NCBI RefSeq assembly: GCF_004331035.1
Contig: NZ_SJNT01000003.1
Coordinates: forward strand, 1-64,000
DNA: 64,000 nucleotides
Direction of reading: 5' to 3'
Origin: Acinetobacter sp. ANC 4910
GTDB lineage: Bacteria > Pseudomonadota > Gammaproteobacteria > Pseudomonadales > Moraxellaceae
Shown here: positions 1 through 8,544 of the stretch, in pieces
Layout: every line of letters begins with the position of its first letter
Position numbering within the stretch: the stretch's first letter is position 1
Program-made: the position numbers and the translations under genes
The notes under the pieces: model-generated
Seen by the model: the letters and a program-made list of their open reading frames with translations, nothing else
Database searches by the model: none
Told to the model about the DNA's origin: nothing

Positions 1-536
1 CCTGCGGTATCTGTGCCTAATGAAAATGGTACCAAACCTCGTGCCACCACACTGGCAGAACCTGAACTTGAACCGCCACTGACATAGTCAGGGTTAAAAC
101 TATTTGGGACTGCACCAAATGGGGAGCGCGTACCAACCAAGCCTGTTGCAAATTGATCAAGATTGGTTTTGCCCACCACTATTGCACCTGCCTGTTTCAG
201 CAATCGAATTGTTTCCGCATCTTCAGTGACAATATCTTTTAAAAGCATACAACCTGCTGTTGATGCAAAACCGACAACATCAATATTGTCTTTGACCGCA
301 AATGGAATGCCATACAGGGGGAACTGTTCGAATAATGCTGTGCTTTCTGCACTATGTTTTTCTAATTCATCAATCTGTTGTTGCAGAATATTCGGCGTTG
401 CTATTGAAATCCATGCTGTATCTTCTGTATCAAAAGCCTGAACCCAAGCGATTATATCCGTTAATTCAATTTGTTGTGTTTTGTAGGCATTTTGCCATTC
501 TACGATGGTCCAGCCGAGAGATTGAAGTATGCTCAC
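1..536 (-). CDS. atzF: Allophanate hydrolase, amidase domain (partial, runs off the left edge)
   Basis: The minus strand is open from the window edge to a GTG start at 536, with an AGGA ribosome site a few bases upstream and an in-frame stop just before it; an ATG slightly upstream is out of frame and hits a stop. About 178 residues are visible. They carry the amidase-signature features: the catalytic lysine region PFAVKDNID, and the Gly/Ser-rich stretch SGGSSSGSAS that supplies the nucleophile system. The early motif ASTAGC and the lead-in resemble allophanate hydrolase (allophanate to ammonia and CO2, second step of urea amidolyase) more than glutamyl-tRNA amidotransferase A. The C-terminal domain lies outside the window. 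A palindrome at 550-561 sits just upstream. Amidase family is near certain; the substrate is inferred. Confidence 0.8.
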   Translation of the reverse strand, partial: MSILQSLGWTIVEWQNAYKTQQIELTDIIAWVQAFDTEDTAWISIATPNILQQQIDELEKHSAESTALFEQFPLYGIPFAVKDNIDVVGFASTAGCMLLKDIVTEDAETIRLLKQAGAIVVGKTNLDQFATGLVGTRSPFGAVPNSFNPDYVSGGSSSGSASVVARGLVPFSLGTDTA

Positions 537-549
537 TTTTGCATCCTAT

Positions 550-561
550 CTTGTATACAAG
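550..561. promoter_or_regulatory. Palindromic operator candidate in front of the allophanate hydrolase gene
   Basis: CTTGTATACAAG is a perfect 12-base palindrome, 13 bases upstream of the GTG start at 536. A TTGTATACAA core is typical of operators bound by GntR-family (FadR/FCD type) regulators. The regulator itself is not visible in the window and may lie beyond the left edge. The protein assignment is inference. Confidence 0.55.
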
Positions 562-811
562 TTAAGATTCATATAGCGAATTTTATGCCAATATTTATTT
601 ATTATTAAAAATCAATTAATTAATTAAATTAAAATGCTTATTTTGATTAAAATAGAGGACTAAAAATGCTGACATGCATTTTTTTAGTACAGTAAAATAG
701 ACAGATGCACTAAAAAAGTTGTTGTATTTTCAATTATGAAAAAAGAAATATAAAGTTCAAATAAAAGAGAATCAAAAGTCTTTTGGACGTGACTTTTCAA
801 GACAATAAAAT
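562..811. other. AT-rich intergenic stretch
   Basis: About 250 bases between the allophanate hydrolase leader and the terminator of the FadL/sulfatase transcript. It is very AT-rich, with short runs such as repeated TTAATTAA-like words, and should hold the allophanate promoter. No convincing gene or RNA was seen. Confidence 0.5.
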
Positions 812-845
812 AAAAAATTCCCTTCCCCCATTTTCAGGGAGAAGG
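812..845 (-). terminator. Rho-independent terminator of the sulfatase-fadL transcript
   Basis: Read on the minus strand, CCTTCTCCC pairs with GGGGGAAGG (one G-U pair) around a short loop and is followed by a T-rich run. It lies about 30 bases past the stop codon of the FadL-type gene. The wobble pair is compatible only with minus-strand RNA. Confidence 0.8.
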
Positions 846-876
846 AAGGACCTAAACTGGTAAATGTTTTTATTAC

Positions 877-2058
877 TTATTTAGATGCATAAGAAAGTTT
901 CATCCCCACGATATAACCATTGTTGTCTTTAAAGTTACCAACGATACGACCATCCGATACTTCACCCTCTACATCACCAAACCACATGTAGCGACCGCCC
1001 AAACTAAATGCAACATTTTGATTGAAGTTATATTTAGCCGCTAAACCTACGCCCCAATACCCTTCAACAGGACCCAAGGTTGGTGCAGGTGCGCCTGCAC
1101 CTGAATCCCATAAACCTGAAACAGACATTGCAAGTTTTGGCGATAACCGCTTACCAACACCCAGTTCAACAGCAGTTTGGTCGCCATGATAATTTAATAA
1201 AGGTAGACCTTTACCACCTGCTGCTCCAAGTTGAGCAGTCACCCCTTTTAACACTGGTGGATAGTAAGCAAAATCACCCCATGGTACCCAACGGACTTTG
1301 GCAAATAATGCGGTTGTCTGGTTCAAGCCAGTTTGTAGGTTTAAGTTCACAGACTCTGGCGTTGTAATGCTGCCTTTATTGCTATGTGAATAGTCAAATC
1401 CCACAAGGTCTGCCAAAGGCACATCTTCTTTAATCGTGGTTTTATGCTCGATTTCCGAACGATATGTTAATGATGCAAGAACCCCAAGCTCAGGCTTAGC
1501 ATAGCTCATCCCTGCAACCCAACCGACTGCCATATCATCAAAACTATTGTTGTAACCACTAGAAGCTTGATACGTTAAACCACGTAAATGTACATCTACG
1601 TCCAGTTCTTGTAATGCTGGACCACCATAAAGCATAAAGTTTTTATTCAGGTTATAACCCAATAAAGTCGTGAGGTTTTTTGACTTTACCTCAACACGTG
1701 TATGGGCATCAGAAGCAGGTAAATTTGTTGCAATAAAATTATTCTCGCCTTCAAATTTTACTTTCGCACCATAAGGTTCATCATAAATGACAGCTAAACG
1801 TAAACTTGGGCTTAAGTCTGTTTTTACTGCATACCCCATTGTCTGAAAGTCTTCAGCAAAATCTGAAACATGATTACCACTCGCATCTGTACCTTGTACG
1901 TCAGGAGAAATGTGGGCATAACTCATTTCTGCATACGTCCCAGATTCAAACAGTGCGTCAATTTGCTGTGGTGAACGCTCTAAACCAGCAGCAAAAGTTT
2001 GACCCGCAAATACTGATAGTATTGCAACGCTCAGGTACTTTTTTTTATTGAATTTCAT
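877..2058 (-). CDS. FadL/OmpP1/TodX-family outer membrane transport protein
   Basis: 393 residues from the ATG at 2058, preceded by an AAGGA-type ribosome site; a start 20 codons further upstream would put a polar tail before the signal peptide and is rejected. The N-terminus MKFNKKKYLSVAILSVFAGQ is a signal peptide cut around TFA-AGLERSPQ. The mature protein has alternating beta strands, the FadL-like phrase YDEPYGAKVKFEG, and ends in a short strand closing on a lysine. The family forms 14-strand barrels that let hydrophobic substrates such as fatty acids or aromatics cross the outer membrane. It lies downstream of a sulfatase gene with no terminator visible between them, suggesting an operon in which it imports the sulfatase substrate or another hydrophobic ester. 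The actual cargo is unknown. Confidence 0.85.
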   Translation of the reverse strand: MKFNKKKYLSVAILSVFAGQTFAAGLERSPQQIDALFESGTYAEMSYAHISPDVQGTDASGNHVSDFAEDFQTMGYAVKTDLSPSLRLAVIYDEPYGAKVKFEGENNFIATNLPASDAHTRVEVKSKNLTTLLGYNLNKNFMLYGGPALQELDVDVHLRGLTYQASSGYNNSFDDMAVGWVAGMSYAKPELGVLASLTYRSEIEHKTTIKEDVPLADLVGFDYSHSNKGSITTPESVNLNLQTGLNQTTALFAKVRWVPWGDFAYYPPVLKGVTAQLGAAGGKGLPLLNYHGDQTAVELGVGKRLSPKLAMSVSGLWDSGAGAPAPTLGPVEGYWGVGLAAKYNFNQNVAFSLGGRYMWFGDVEGEVSDGRIVGNFKDNNGYIVGMKLSYASK

Positions 2059-2174
2059 CTCTATTCCTTTAGTTAATTTAAACAAGTGAATGTGTTTCGA
2101 TCCTATAAAGACATTCACTTATTAAAGATTAAATAGTTCACTACTTAATCTTGGTCGTTTGCCCAGATGAGCAA

Positions 2175-3809
2175 TTAAGGTACGTTTAATCCAATATCTT
2201 TTACTGGATATTTTTTAAAGGTACTCATGTGATAACGCACCAGATTCAAGGCACGTGGATAGCCCCATTCAAAACCATGATGGCTTGGAATTTGTTCTTT
2301 CGGATCGATATACAAGTTGTAAGCCCATGGCGCTGGGTTAGCAGTAGACAGTACTGTGCTATCAATGTTTTTACGCGGTGACGTAGTTTCCATGACTCTG
2401 AAATGCACCTTAAATTCATTCCAACGCAATGCAGCAAACTGATTGCCTGAATAGAAAAACGATGTCTCACGGTTCGACTCACCATCATCTGCAAGCAAGA
2501 AACTGGTTTGGTCAATACCATCGTAATAACGGTCTTTTGGAATTTGATTGCTTTGTCCGCCTAGTGCAACGGATGTATTAAATAAGTCAAGAATGTCAAA
2601 AATACCGTCACTGACACGCCCTCCTTTAATCATTCCTGGCCAATATGCAATACCAGGTACACGAATTCCCCCTTCCCATGTGGTGCCTTTACCACCTTTC
2701 CAAGGTTGGAAACCTGAATCTGGCCACACATCTTCATTTGCACCATTATCCGACGTGAAGAACACCAAGGTATTTTCTAACTGCCCTGTATCTTTAAGGG
2801 TTTTCATCAGACGACCAACAATGTCATCGACTTCAACTACCCCATCTTTATAGGGATATTTTGCTGGGCTTTTTCCGGCATAACCCGGTGCTGGGTAGTT
2901 GTCATTATGTACTCGTGAAAATGAATGTACGAGATAGAACGGTTCGTTCTTTTTCCCTGCATGACGGATAAAACCATCTGAGTAGTCTGCAAATTTTTGG
3001 TCCATTTTGCTAATGTCATCAATGGTTTTAATCGACTGTTCTACTTTTAATGGTCCACCTTTTACACCACTGGTAATTTCAGGGGGTTGAATTGAACGCA
3101 TCGCTTGCAAACGCTCAGGATCATTTACCAAGTTTGGATATAAACGTTCATCCGTCATTTCACTTATGTTAGACACTACTTGTAAAAAGCCAAAATATTC
3201 GTCATAGCCATTTTGGTGTGGATAAGCACCGTCAATTTCACCGAGATGCCATTTACCAATCATGCCCGTATGATAGCCTGCTTTTTGTAGTAATCCCGCA
3301 GCAGTCACCTCGCCATCCCATGGATTTCCTTTCAGCTTTTCACCCGTTAAGATTGGTCGAACCAAGCCTGTACGGGTTGGAAGACGACCTGTCATCATCG
3401 CAGCACGTGAAGGCGTACTCAGAGGCTGTGCGTAGAAAGAGGTAAAACGTAGTCCTTCTCGAGCCAATTTGTCTATGTTTGGTGTTGGTGCACCAACAGT
3501 TTCACCGCCGCCATTCGCGCCGATATCCCCCCAGCCCAAATCATCGACAATAAAAATCAAAATGTTAGGATTGCGTCCCGTTTTTTGTTTATACGCATCG
3601 AGTTTTTTCTGGGCAGCTGCATTTTGCGTTGGATGAATAATTGCAGGTTCCATATTGTCAGAAGTAATGACAGCCTTTAAAAATGGGTCATCTGCAACTG
3701 TTTTGCCTTTTTGGTAAGTTTGCTGGGGGGCAGCATGTGTTGTAGTGAGAACCGCAGATAATACCGTTGTCCCAATCGACAAACACAGCTTTGACTTCTT
3801 GATACCCAT
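2175..3809 (-). CDS. Periplasmic arylsulfatase-type sulfatase with a serine at the formylglycine position
   Basis: 544 residues, with AGGAA just upstream of the ATG. Residues 1-26 form a signal peptide (cut near THA-APQQ). The alkaline-phosphatase-fold sulfatase signature is clear: metal-binding VDDLGWGD around 88-95, and the activation motif STPSRAAMMTGR starting at Ser131. Further motifs are GKWHLGE and FTSDNGA. Sulfatases of this type hydrolyse sulfate esters after converting the first residue of the motif to formylglycine. Here it is Ser rather than Cys, which in Klebsiella AtsA needs a radical-SAM maturase (AtsB/anSME). No maturase gene is in this window. It heads a two-gene unit with the downstream FadL-like porin. 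The substrate is unknown; roles in sulfur scavenging or lipid sulfate use are inference. Confidence 0.88.
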   Translation of the reverse strand: MGIKKSKLCLSIGTTVLSAVLTTTHAAPQQTYQKGKTVADDPFLKAVITSDNMEPAIIHPTQNAAAQKKLDAYKQKTGRNPNILIFIVDDLGWGDIGANGGGETVGAPTPNIDKLAREGLRFTSFYAQPLSTPSRAAMMTGRLPTRTGLVRPILTGEKLKGNPWDGEVTAAGLLQKAGYHTGMIGKWHLGEIDGAYPHQNGYDEYFGFLQVVSNISEMTDERLYPNLVNDPERLQAMRSIQPPEITSGVKGGPLKVEQSIKTIDDISKMDQKFADYSDGFIRHAGKKNEPFYLVHSFSRVHNDNYPAPGYAGKSPAKYPYKDGVVEVDDIVGRLMKTLKDTGQLENTLVFFTSDNGANEDVWPDSGFQPWKGGKGTTWEGGIRVPGIAYWPGMIKGGRVSDGIFDILDLFNTSVALGGQSNQIPKDRYYDGIDQTSFLLADDGESNRETSFFYSGNQFAALRWNEFKVHFRVMETTSPRKNIDSTVLSTANPAPWAYNLYIDPKEQIPSHHGFEWGYPRALNLVRYHMSTFKKYPVKDIGLNVP

Positions 3810-4658
3810 GATATCTTCCTTAACTTTTTTTAAGGTGTAATTATCCTTTCCGACTTACATCAGAATTTTTATACTCGTCTAAATGATTGATTTATTTCAT
3901 GACTTACCATTTCGGTATTTTCATGAATACATCTTGGTCTTTTACTATTTAGCTATAAAACTTTTAAACTCAGCACACAGATCATTTAATTACTCTACGC
4001 ACTGCTTGTTTTAACCATAAAATGGAATTGATATTACTCATTTGACTGTACCAGCCTCAATTGTGGTGAAGCTGGAATATTTTCCACAGAAATTCTATCT
4101 TTATAATTAACCATCATGGTTCTAAATCCTTTTTAACAACATGCTCTTACTGTCCTGCAAGAGTGGATATCTTTGTTATTTTCGAATTCAATACAGACTA
4201 TTTTCATTCGATTTCACATCGATACTTCCAAATAAGTTAAATGCTTTTAAGGAGTCCATAGTCTTCCCTTCTTATGGTTACCTCAAAAACATTACTTACA
4301 GCTCCCTCTCATTACTGAGAATCTGTTTGCTCTCGCAGATTAACAGCCTTCTAGCATGGAAAAACCATTCAAAAGAATGGTTACTGAATGGTTTTGTTCG
4401 TGAGAAGTTTAAAAACAGACTTTATAGATCACAGCAGATACTTCTTTTTTATTCATAACGCGAATTATTCGAATTAAAATCATTTAAAGACTTTTTGCTC
4501 TACCGTTTTATAAGCAACCATAAATTTTCAATATCTAACTAAGCTCGCACCAATTCTTGATTTTTAGTCAATAATATTTTGCATATTCATCGATTTTTCA
4601 TACCCAATAACTTACCTATACTCTGGCCCTATTAGGAACATATAGTCTGGGTAATTCA
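3810..4658. other. Gene-poor gap of about 850 bases with competing hairpins
   Basis: No convincing coding sequence on either strand. One open frame at 4141-4458 lacks a ribosome site and has an unlikely composition (rejected). The region contains inverted TTCATGA words near 3896 and 3920 upstream of the sulfatase gene, a set of overlapping inverted repeats at 4361-4395, and a -10-like TATACT at 4617-4622 that may serve the mdaB-like gene. Confidence 0.5.
4361..4395. repeat. Two mutually exclusive hairpins
   Basis: AAAACCATTC (4361-4370) can pair with GAATGGTT at 4375-4382 (8 pairs, 4-base loop) or with GAATGGTTTT at 4386-4395 (10 pairs, longer loop). The two pairings exclude each other, as in attenuators. 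No gene is close enough on either strand to make the function obvious. Confidence 0.5.
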
Positions 4659-5243
4659 ATGAAAAACATCCTCATTGTGAATGGTGCCAAACAATTCGCG
4701 CATTCAAATGGTGAACTTAACGATACATTAACCGATTTTGCCAATGCCCATTTAAGCCAATTGGGATGTCACGTTCGAATCACAAGAACAGACGCTGAAT
4801 ATGACATTCAGCAAGAAATTGAAAACTATGTTTGGGCAGATGTGATTATTTATCAAATGCCGGGTTGGTGGATGGGCGCACCATGGACCATGAAAAAATA
4901 TATCGATGATGTATTTACCATAGGACATGGCACTTTATACGCCAATGATGGTCGTTCTCGGAGTGATGCCAGCAAAAAATATGGCTCGGGTGGGTTAATT
5001 CACGACAAAAAATATATGCTCTCTCTGACTTGGAATGCCCCAATTGATGCATTTGAAGACCAAAAACAGTTCTTTGAAGGTGTTGGTGTGGATGGAGTTT
5101 ATTTACCCTTTCACAAAGCAAATCAATTTTTAGGTATGCAAGGTTTAGAAACTTTTATAGTGAATGATGTGATTAAAGCACCAGATATCCCGCAATATTT
5201 AGAAGCTTATCGCAGCCACTTAAATAACATTTTTAATGGTTAA
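4659..5243 (+). CDS. mdaB: MdaB-like NAD(P)H:quinone oxidoreductase
   Basis: 194 residues, the usual size of MdaB. Flavodoxin-like fold family: the first strand and nucleotide loop (MKNILIVNGAKQF) are followed by the cofactor and substrate segment MPGWWMGAPWTMKKYIDDVF around residues 68-87, which is characteristic of MdaB/Kef-type quinone reductases. It reduces quinones by two electrons in the cytoplasm, avoiding semiquinone radicals. The next gene, 10 bases downstream, is a YgiN-like monooxygenase; in E. coli mdaB and ygiN are neighbours and were proposed to form a quinone redox cycle, so the pairing supports both calls. No signal peptide. Confidence 0.85.
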   Translation: MKNILIVNGAKQFAHSNGELNDTLTDFANAHLSQLGCHVRITRTDAEYDIQQEIENYVWADVIIYQMPGWWMGAPWTMKKYIDDVFTIGHGTLYANDGRSRSDASKKYGSGGLIHDKKYMLSLTWNAPIDAFEDQKQFFEGVGVDGVYLPFHKANQFLGMQGLETFIVNDVIKAPDIPQYLEAYRSHLNNIFNG

Positions 5244-5253
5244 AGGAATCGGT

Positions 5254-5577
5254 ATGCTAACTGTTATTGCAGAAATTCAAATGCACCAAGGTGCAACACA
5301 TTTTGAAACTGTCTTAAATGCATTTAAAGAAGTGACCCCTTTGGTGCTACAGGAAATAGGGTGTTTCAGTTATGAGCTTTATATTGATCAAGACACCCAT
5401 GCCAGTTTCCAGTCCACACCGTCAAATTCGATTATTATGTTTGAAAAATGGCAATCTTTAGCGCATTTGGAGCAGCATTTAAACACGGCGCATATGCAGG
5501 ATTTTCAAAAGAAAGTGAAAGATGCGGTGAAAGAAACAAAAATTCGGATTATGCACTTGGGTTTGAACAGCAATTAA
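5254..5577 (+). CDS. YgiN-like antibiotic-biosynthesis-monooxygenase (ABM) domain protein, putative quinol monooxygenase
   Basis: 107 residues from the ATG at 5254, which has an AAGGA ribosome site six bases upstream; an alternative start at 5236 would overlap the stop of the upstream gene and lacks this spacing. The protein is a single ABM domain (ferredoxin-like dimeric alpha/beta barrel) with the typical LTVIAEI first strand, the EIGCFSYELY strand and the FEKWQS segment. The family includes E. coli YgiN, which binds menadione and oxidises quinols. It is translationally close to the MdaB-like gene, so a shared role in quinone handling is likely. The exact substrate is inferred. Confidence 0.8.
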   Translation: MLTVIAEIQMHQGATHFETVLNAFKEVTPLVLQEIGCFSYELYIDQDTHASFQSTPSNSIIMFEKWQSLAHLEQHLNTAHMQDFQKKVKDAVKETKIRIMHLGLNSN

Positions 5578-5640
5578 ATCCCTCGTAGCATGATGATTGT
5601 GTATGAAATTATCACAAGACTGTTAAAAAACTGATAAAGT

Positions 5641-5664
5641 AGCCTGCGCTTAGCAGGCTTTTTT
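5641..5664 (+). terminator. Rho-independent terminator after the mdaB/ygiN-like pair
   Basis: AGCCTGC and GCAGGCT form a 7-base stem with a 5-base loop followed by six Ts, about 65 bases past the ygiN-like stop. Confidence 0.85.
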
Positions 5665-5766
5665 ATGCCCCCTCACCATAGTACTCATTTTTAAATGGGT
5701 AACTAGATGGGTAGGAATAAAAGCACAAAGCGATAAAATTATGCAACTCAAGAGGTTACATCTGAA

Positions 5767-6351
5767 ATGCTTCTCATGATCGACAATTATGACTCCTTTA
5801 CTTATAACATCGTGCAATATTTTGGCGAGTTGAACCAAGAAGTGAACGTAGTCCGTAATGATGCCGTGACTTTGGAAGACATTGAACGATGGCAACCGAA
5901 GTATTTGGTCATTGGTCCGGGACCTTGCTCCCCTACTGAAGCTGGCATTTCTATTCCAGCCATTCAACATTTTGCTGGAAAAATTCCATTGTTGGGTGTG
6001 TGCTTAGGTCATCAAAGTATCGGACAAGCTTTTGGCGGCAATATCGTTCGCGCCAAAACCGTCATGCATGGTCGTTTATCGGACATGTATCACAGTGACA
6101 CGGGCATTTTTAGCAATCTACCTTCACCATTCTCTGCAACCCGCTATCACTCTTTGGTGATTGATCAAGCGAGCTTGCCAGATTGCCTAGAAGTCACTTG
6201 CTGGACCCAAGAAGCGGATGGCTCAATGGAAGAAATTATGGGCGTAAAACATAAGACACTGCCTGTCGAAGGTGTGCAGTTCCACCCAGAATCGATCCTC
6301 AGCCAACACGGTCACCAAATCTTCAAAAACTTTTTAGAGATTTATGCATAA
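5767..6351 (+). CDS. trpG: Anthranilate synthase glutamine amidotransferase subunit
   Basis: 194 residues, normal length for TrpG/PabA. Class I glutamine amidotransferase: oxyanion region GPGPCSP at 50-56, nucleophile Cys79 in LLGVCLGHQ, and the His173/Glu175 pair in FHPES. It supplies ammonia from glutamine to TrpE for anthranilate synthesis, the first tryptophan step, and may also serve aminodeoxychorismate synthase. trpE is not here, which fits the split trp arrangement of Acinetobacter. Its stop codon directly abuts the trpD start, so the two are translationally linked. Confidence 0.95.
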   Translation: MLLMIDNYDSFTYNIVQYFGELNQEVNVVRNDAVTLEDIERWQPKYLVIGPGPCSPTEAGISIPAIQHFAGKIPLLGVCLGHQSIGQAFGGNIVRAKTVMHGRLSDMYHSDTGIFSNLPSPFSATRYHSLVIDQASLPDCLEVTCWTQEADGSMEEIMGVKHKTLPVEGVQFHPESILSQHGHQIFKNFLEIYA

Positions 6352-7398
6352 ATGAATATTCAACAAGCTTTAAATCATATTACCAAAAATATCCACCTGA
6401 CTCAGCCACAAATGGAAGAAGTCATGCGAACCATCATGAGTGGTGAAGCCACAGATGCGCAGATTGGTGCATTAATGATGGGACTCCGCTTAAAGGGCGA
6501 AAGCATTGATGAAATCACAGCTGCTGCACGTGTGATGCGTGAGTTCGCCACAAAAATTGATGTGAGTGATGTACCGAATCTAATTGATATTGTCGGTACA
6601 GGTGGTGATGGACAAAACTTATTTAACGTTTCTACCGCTTCAGCCTTTGTCATCGCTGCGGCTGGTGCCACCATTGCCAAACATGGTAACCGCGGTGTAT
6701 CAACCAAGTCTGGCTCATCTGACTTATTAGAACAAGCAGGCATTAATCTTGATTTGAACATGCAACAAACTGAGCGTTGCATTCGTGAAGTTGGCGTCGG
6801 TTTCCTGTTTGCACCCAACCATCATAAAGCCATGAAATATGCAGTCGGTCCACGTAAGGAACTCGGTATCCGTAGCATCTTCAACTTACTCGGCCCGCTT
6901 ACGAATCCGGCTGGAGTAAAGCGTCTGGTGATTGGTGTGTTCTCGAATGAATTGTGTCGCCCAATTGCAGAAGTGATGAAGCAACTTGGCGCTGAACACG
7001 TGATGGTGGTGCATTCTAAAGATGGACTAGATGAAATTAGCCTCGCATCATCAACTTACGTTGCCGAACTGAAAGATGGTGAAGTCACTGAATGGATAAT
7101 TAATCCTGAAGATGTTGGTATTGAATCACAAACGCTAACAGGTTTAATCATTGAGGATTCTGCTGAAAGTTTAGCCCTGATTAAAGATGCGCTTGGCCGA
7201 AAAAAATCTGACCGTGGTGCCAAAGCCGCAGACATGATTGCTTTAAATGCTGGTGCAGGCATTTATGTCTCAGGTTTAGCCAAAAGCTATAAACAAGGCG
7301 TAGCGTTAGCGCATGATATTATCTACGGTGGGCAGGCTTTAGAAAAAATGAGTGTGCTGTCTGAATTTACCAAAACACTCAAACAATACGAAGCTTAA
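6352..7398 (+). CDS. trpD: Anthranilate phosphoribosyltransferase
   Basis: 348 residues, full length. The PRPP/anthranilate-binding motif GTGGDG is at 82-87, followed by FNVST; later come [18 protein letters not shown] and the conserved GPLTNPAG segment. It transfers the phosphoribosyl group from PRPP to anthranilate in tryptophan biosynthesis. The ATG follows the trpG stop with no gap, so it probably depends on translation of trpG, and trpC begins 14 bases after its stop. Confidence 0.96.
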   Translation: MNIQQALNHITKNIHLTQPQMEEVMRTIMSGEATDAQIGALMMGLRLKGESIDEITAAARVMREFATKIDVSDVPNLIDIVGTGGDGQNLFNVSTASAFVIAAAGATIAKHGNRGVSTKSGSSDLLEQAGINLDLNMQQTERCIREVGVGFLFAPNHHKAMKYAVGPRKELGIRSIFNLLGPLTNPAGVKRLVIGVFSNELCRPIAEVMKQLGAEHVMVVHSKDGLDEISLASSTYVAELKDGEVTEWIINPEDVGIESQTLTGLIIEDSAESLALIKDALGRKKSDRGAKAADMIALNAGAGIYVSGLAKSYKQGVALAHDIIYGGQALEKMSVLSEFTKTLKQYEA

Positions 7399-7412
7399 GG
7401 AAGGATGCTCAC

Positions 7413-8219
7413 ATGGTTGATATCGCAAATACAATTTTAGGCAAAATTGTTGATCGTAAACATGAAGAACTGGCAGCACGCCTCAAGCAACGTAGCCTGC
7501 ATGATGTGGAACAATGGGCGCAAGAAGCAACACCCGTGCGTGGTTTTGCTCAAGCCTTAAGCCACAAACGCCCAGGCGTGATTGCTGAAATCAAAAAAGC
7601 CTCTCCTTCAAAAGGGGTTATTCGTGAAAACTTTAATCCTGCGGAAATTGCAGCACAATATGAACAAGCGGGTGCGGCTTGCCTGTCTGTATTGACCGAT
7701 GTCGATTTTTTCCAAGGTGCCGATGAGAATATTCAAATCGCGCGTACGCACTGTGCTTTGCCAGCACTGCGTAAAGATTTTCTAGTCGACCCATACAATG
7801 TCATTGAAGCACGTGCCTTACATGCTGACTGTATTTTACTGATTGTGGCTTGCTTGTCGGACCAACAATTAGAAGAAATGTCAAAAACAGCGTTTGAGCA
7901 TCATTTGGATGTCTTGGTTGAAGTGCATGATGAGGAAGAACTTGAACGTGCATTACAACTTTCTGAGCGCTGCTTATTAGGGGTGAATAACCGTAATCTT
8001 AAAACCTTTGATGTGGACTTAAACACCTCAATTCGTTTGAAGAAACTCCTTAGCCCTTCTCGCCTACTCATTACAGAAAGTGGCATTGCAACTCCAGAAG
8101 ATGTGAAGATGATACAAGATCATGATATTCACAGCTTCTTGGTCGGCGAAAGCTTTATGAAACAACCACGTCCAGACCATGCTTTTAGCGCATTATTTGG
8201 ACAACCTGTAGAAATTTAA
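7413..8219 (+). CDS. trpC: Indole-3-glycerol phosphate synthase
   Basis: 268 residues, monofunctional TrpC without the TrpF domain. TIM-barrel landmarks: VIAEIKKASPSKG around 56-68 with the catalytic lysine, LRKDFLVDPYNV, GVNNRNLKTF and the phosphate-binding ESGI segment. It closes the indole ring from CdRP. AAGGAAGG precedes the ATG and overlaps the end of trpD. This completes a trpGDC operon, followed by a strong hairpin at 8227-8257. Confidence 0.96.
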   Translation: MVDIANTILGKIVDRKHEELAARLKQRSLHDVEQWAQEATPVRGFAQALSHKRPGVIAEIKKASPSKGVIRENFNPAEIAAQYEQAGAACLSVLTDVDFFQGADENIQIARTHCALPALRKDFLVDPYNVIEARALHADCILLIVACLSDQQLEEMSKTAFEHHLDVLVEVHDEEELERALQLSERCLLGVNNRNLKTFDVDLNTSIRLKKLLSPSRLLITESGIATPEDVKMIQDHDIHSFLVGESFMKQPRPDHAFSALFGQPVEI

Positions 8220-8226
8220 GCGGAAT

Positions 8227-8257
8227 GCCATCAGAGTCAACGTTGTACTCTGATGGC
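8227..8257 (+). terminator. Hairpin after trpC (terminator-like, no T-run)
   Basis: GCCATCAGAGT and ACTCTGATGGC form a perfect 11-base stem around a 9-base loop that itself contains the palindrome CAACGTTG. It begins 7 bases after the trpC stop. No T-run follows, so it may act as a 3'-end stabiliser or factor-dependent terminator rather than a classic intrinsic one. Confidence 0.6.
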
Positions 8258-8544
8258 AACTTACTCATATTCAACTCAAGCCTGTCCTTCCATAAGATAA
8301 ATTAAAATAAAAATTCCCAAACTAGGCAATCCAGACTTAGCCGATTCCTCAGAAACTTAAACCATCAACATCAAACATTTCCTGAGCATAGGAATAAATG
8401 TTTAAATACGCGGATAAAGTAGCTAACCCATATTTTCTGTTCATATTCTATACAACAGCCTTTAGATGTAATTCAGTTCAATTTGCAGCAATTTCAGATT
8501 ATAATTGCCGCTTAAACCTTATCTTGCAGTTATATCTGAACATT
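8258..8544. other. Intergenic leader before the Smr gene
   Basis: About 290 bases holding the promoter of the Smr-domain gene. The frame is open upstream of its start but has no Smr-like sequence, and the ATG at 8545 begins the recognisable protein. Nothing else was seen. Confidence 0.45.

Noticed and set aside
4141..4458. Open frame of 105 codons in the gap before mdaB
   Set aside because: No ribosome site, unlikely residue make-up, no recognisable domain.
4659..5577. MdaB/YgiN-like pair as a novel system
   Set aside because: Known neighbouring gene pair in enterobacteria; not new.
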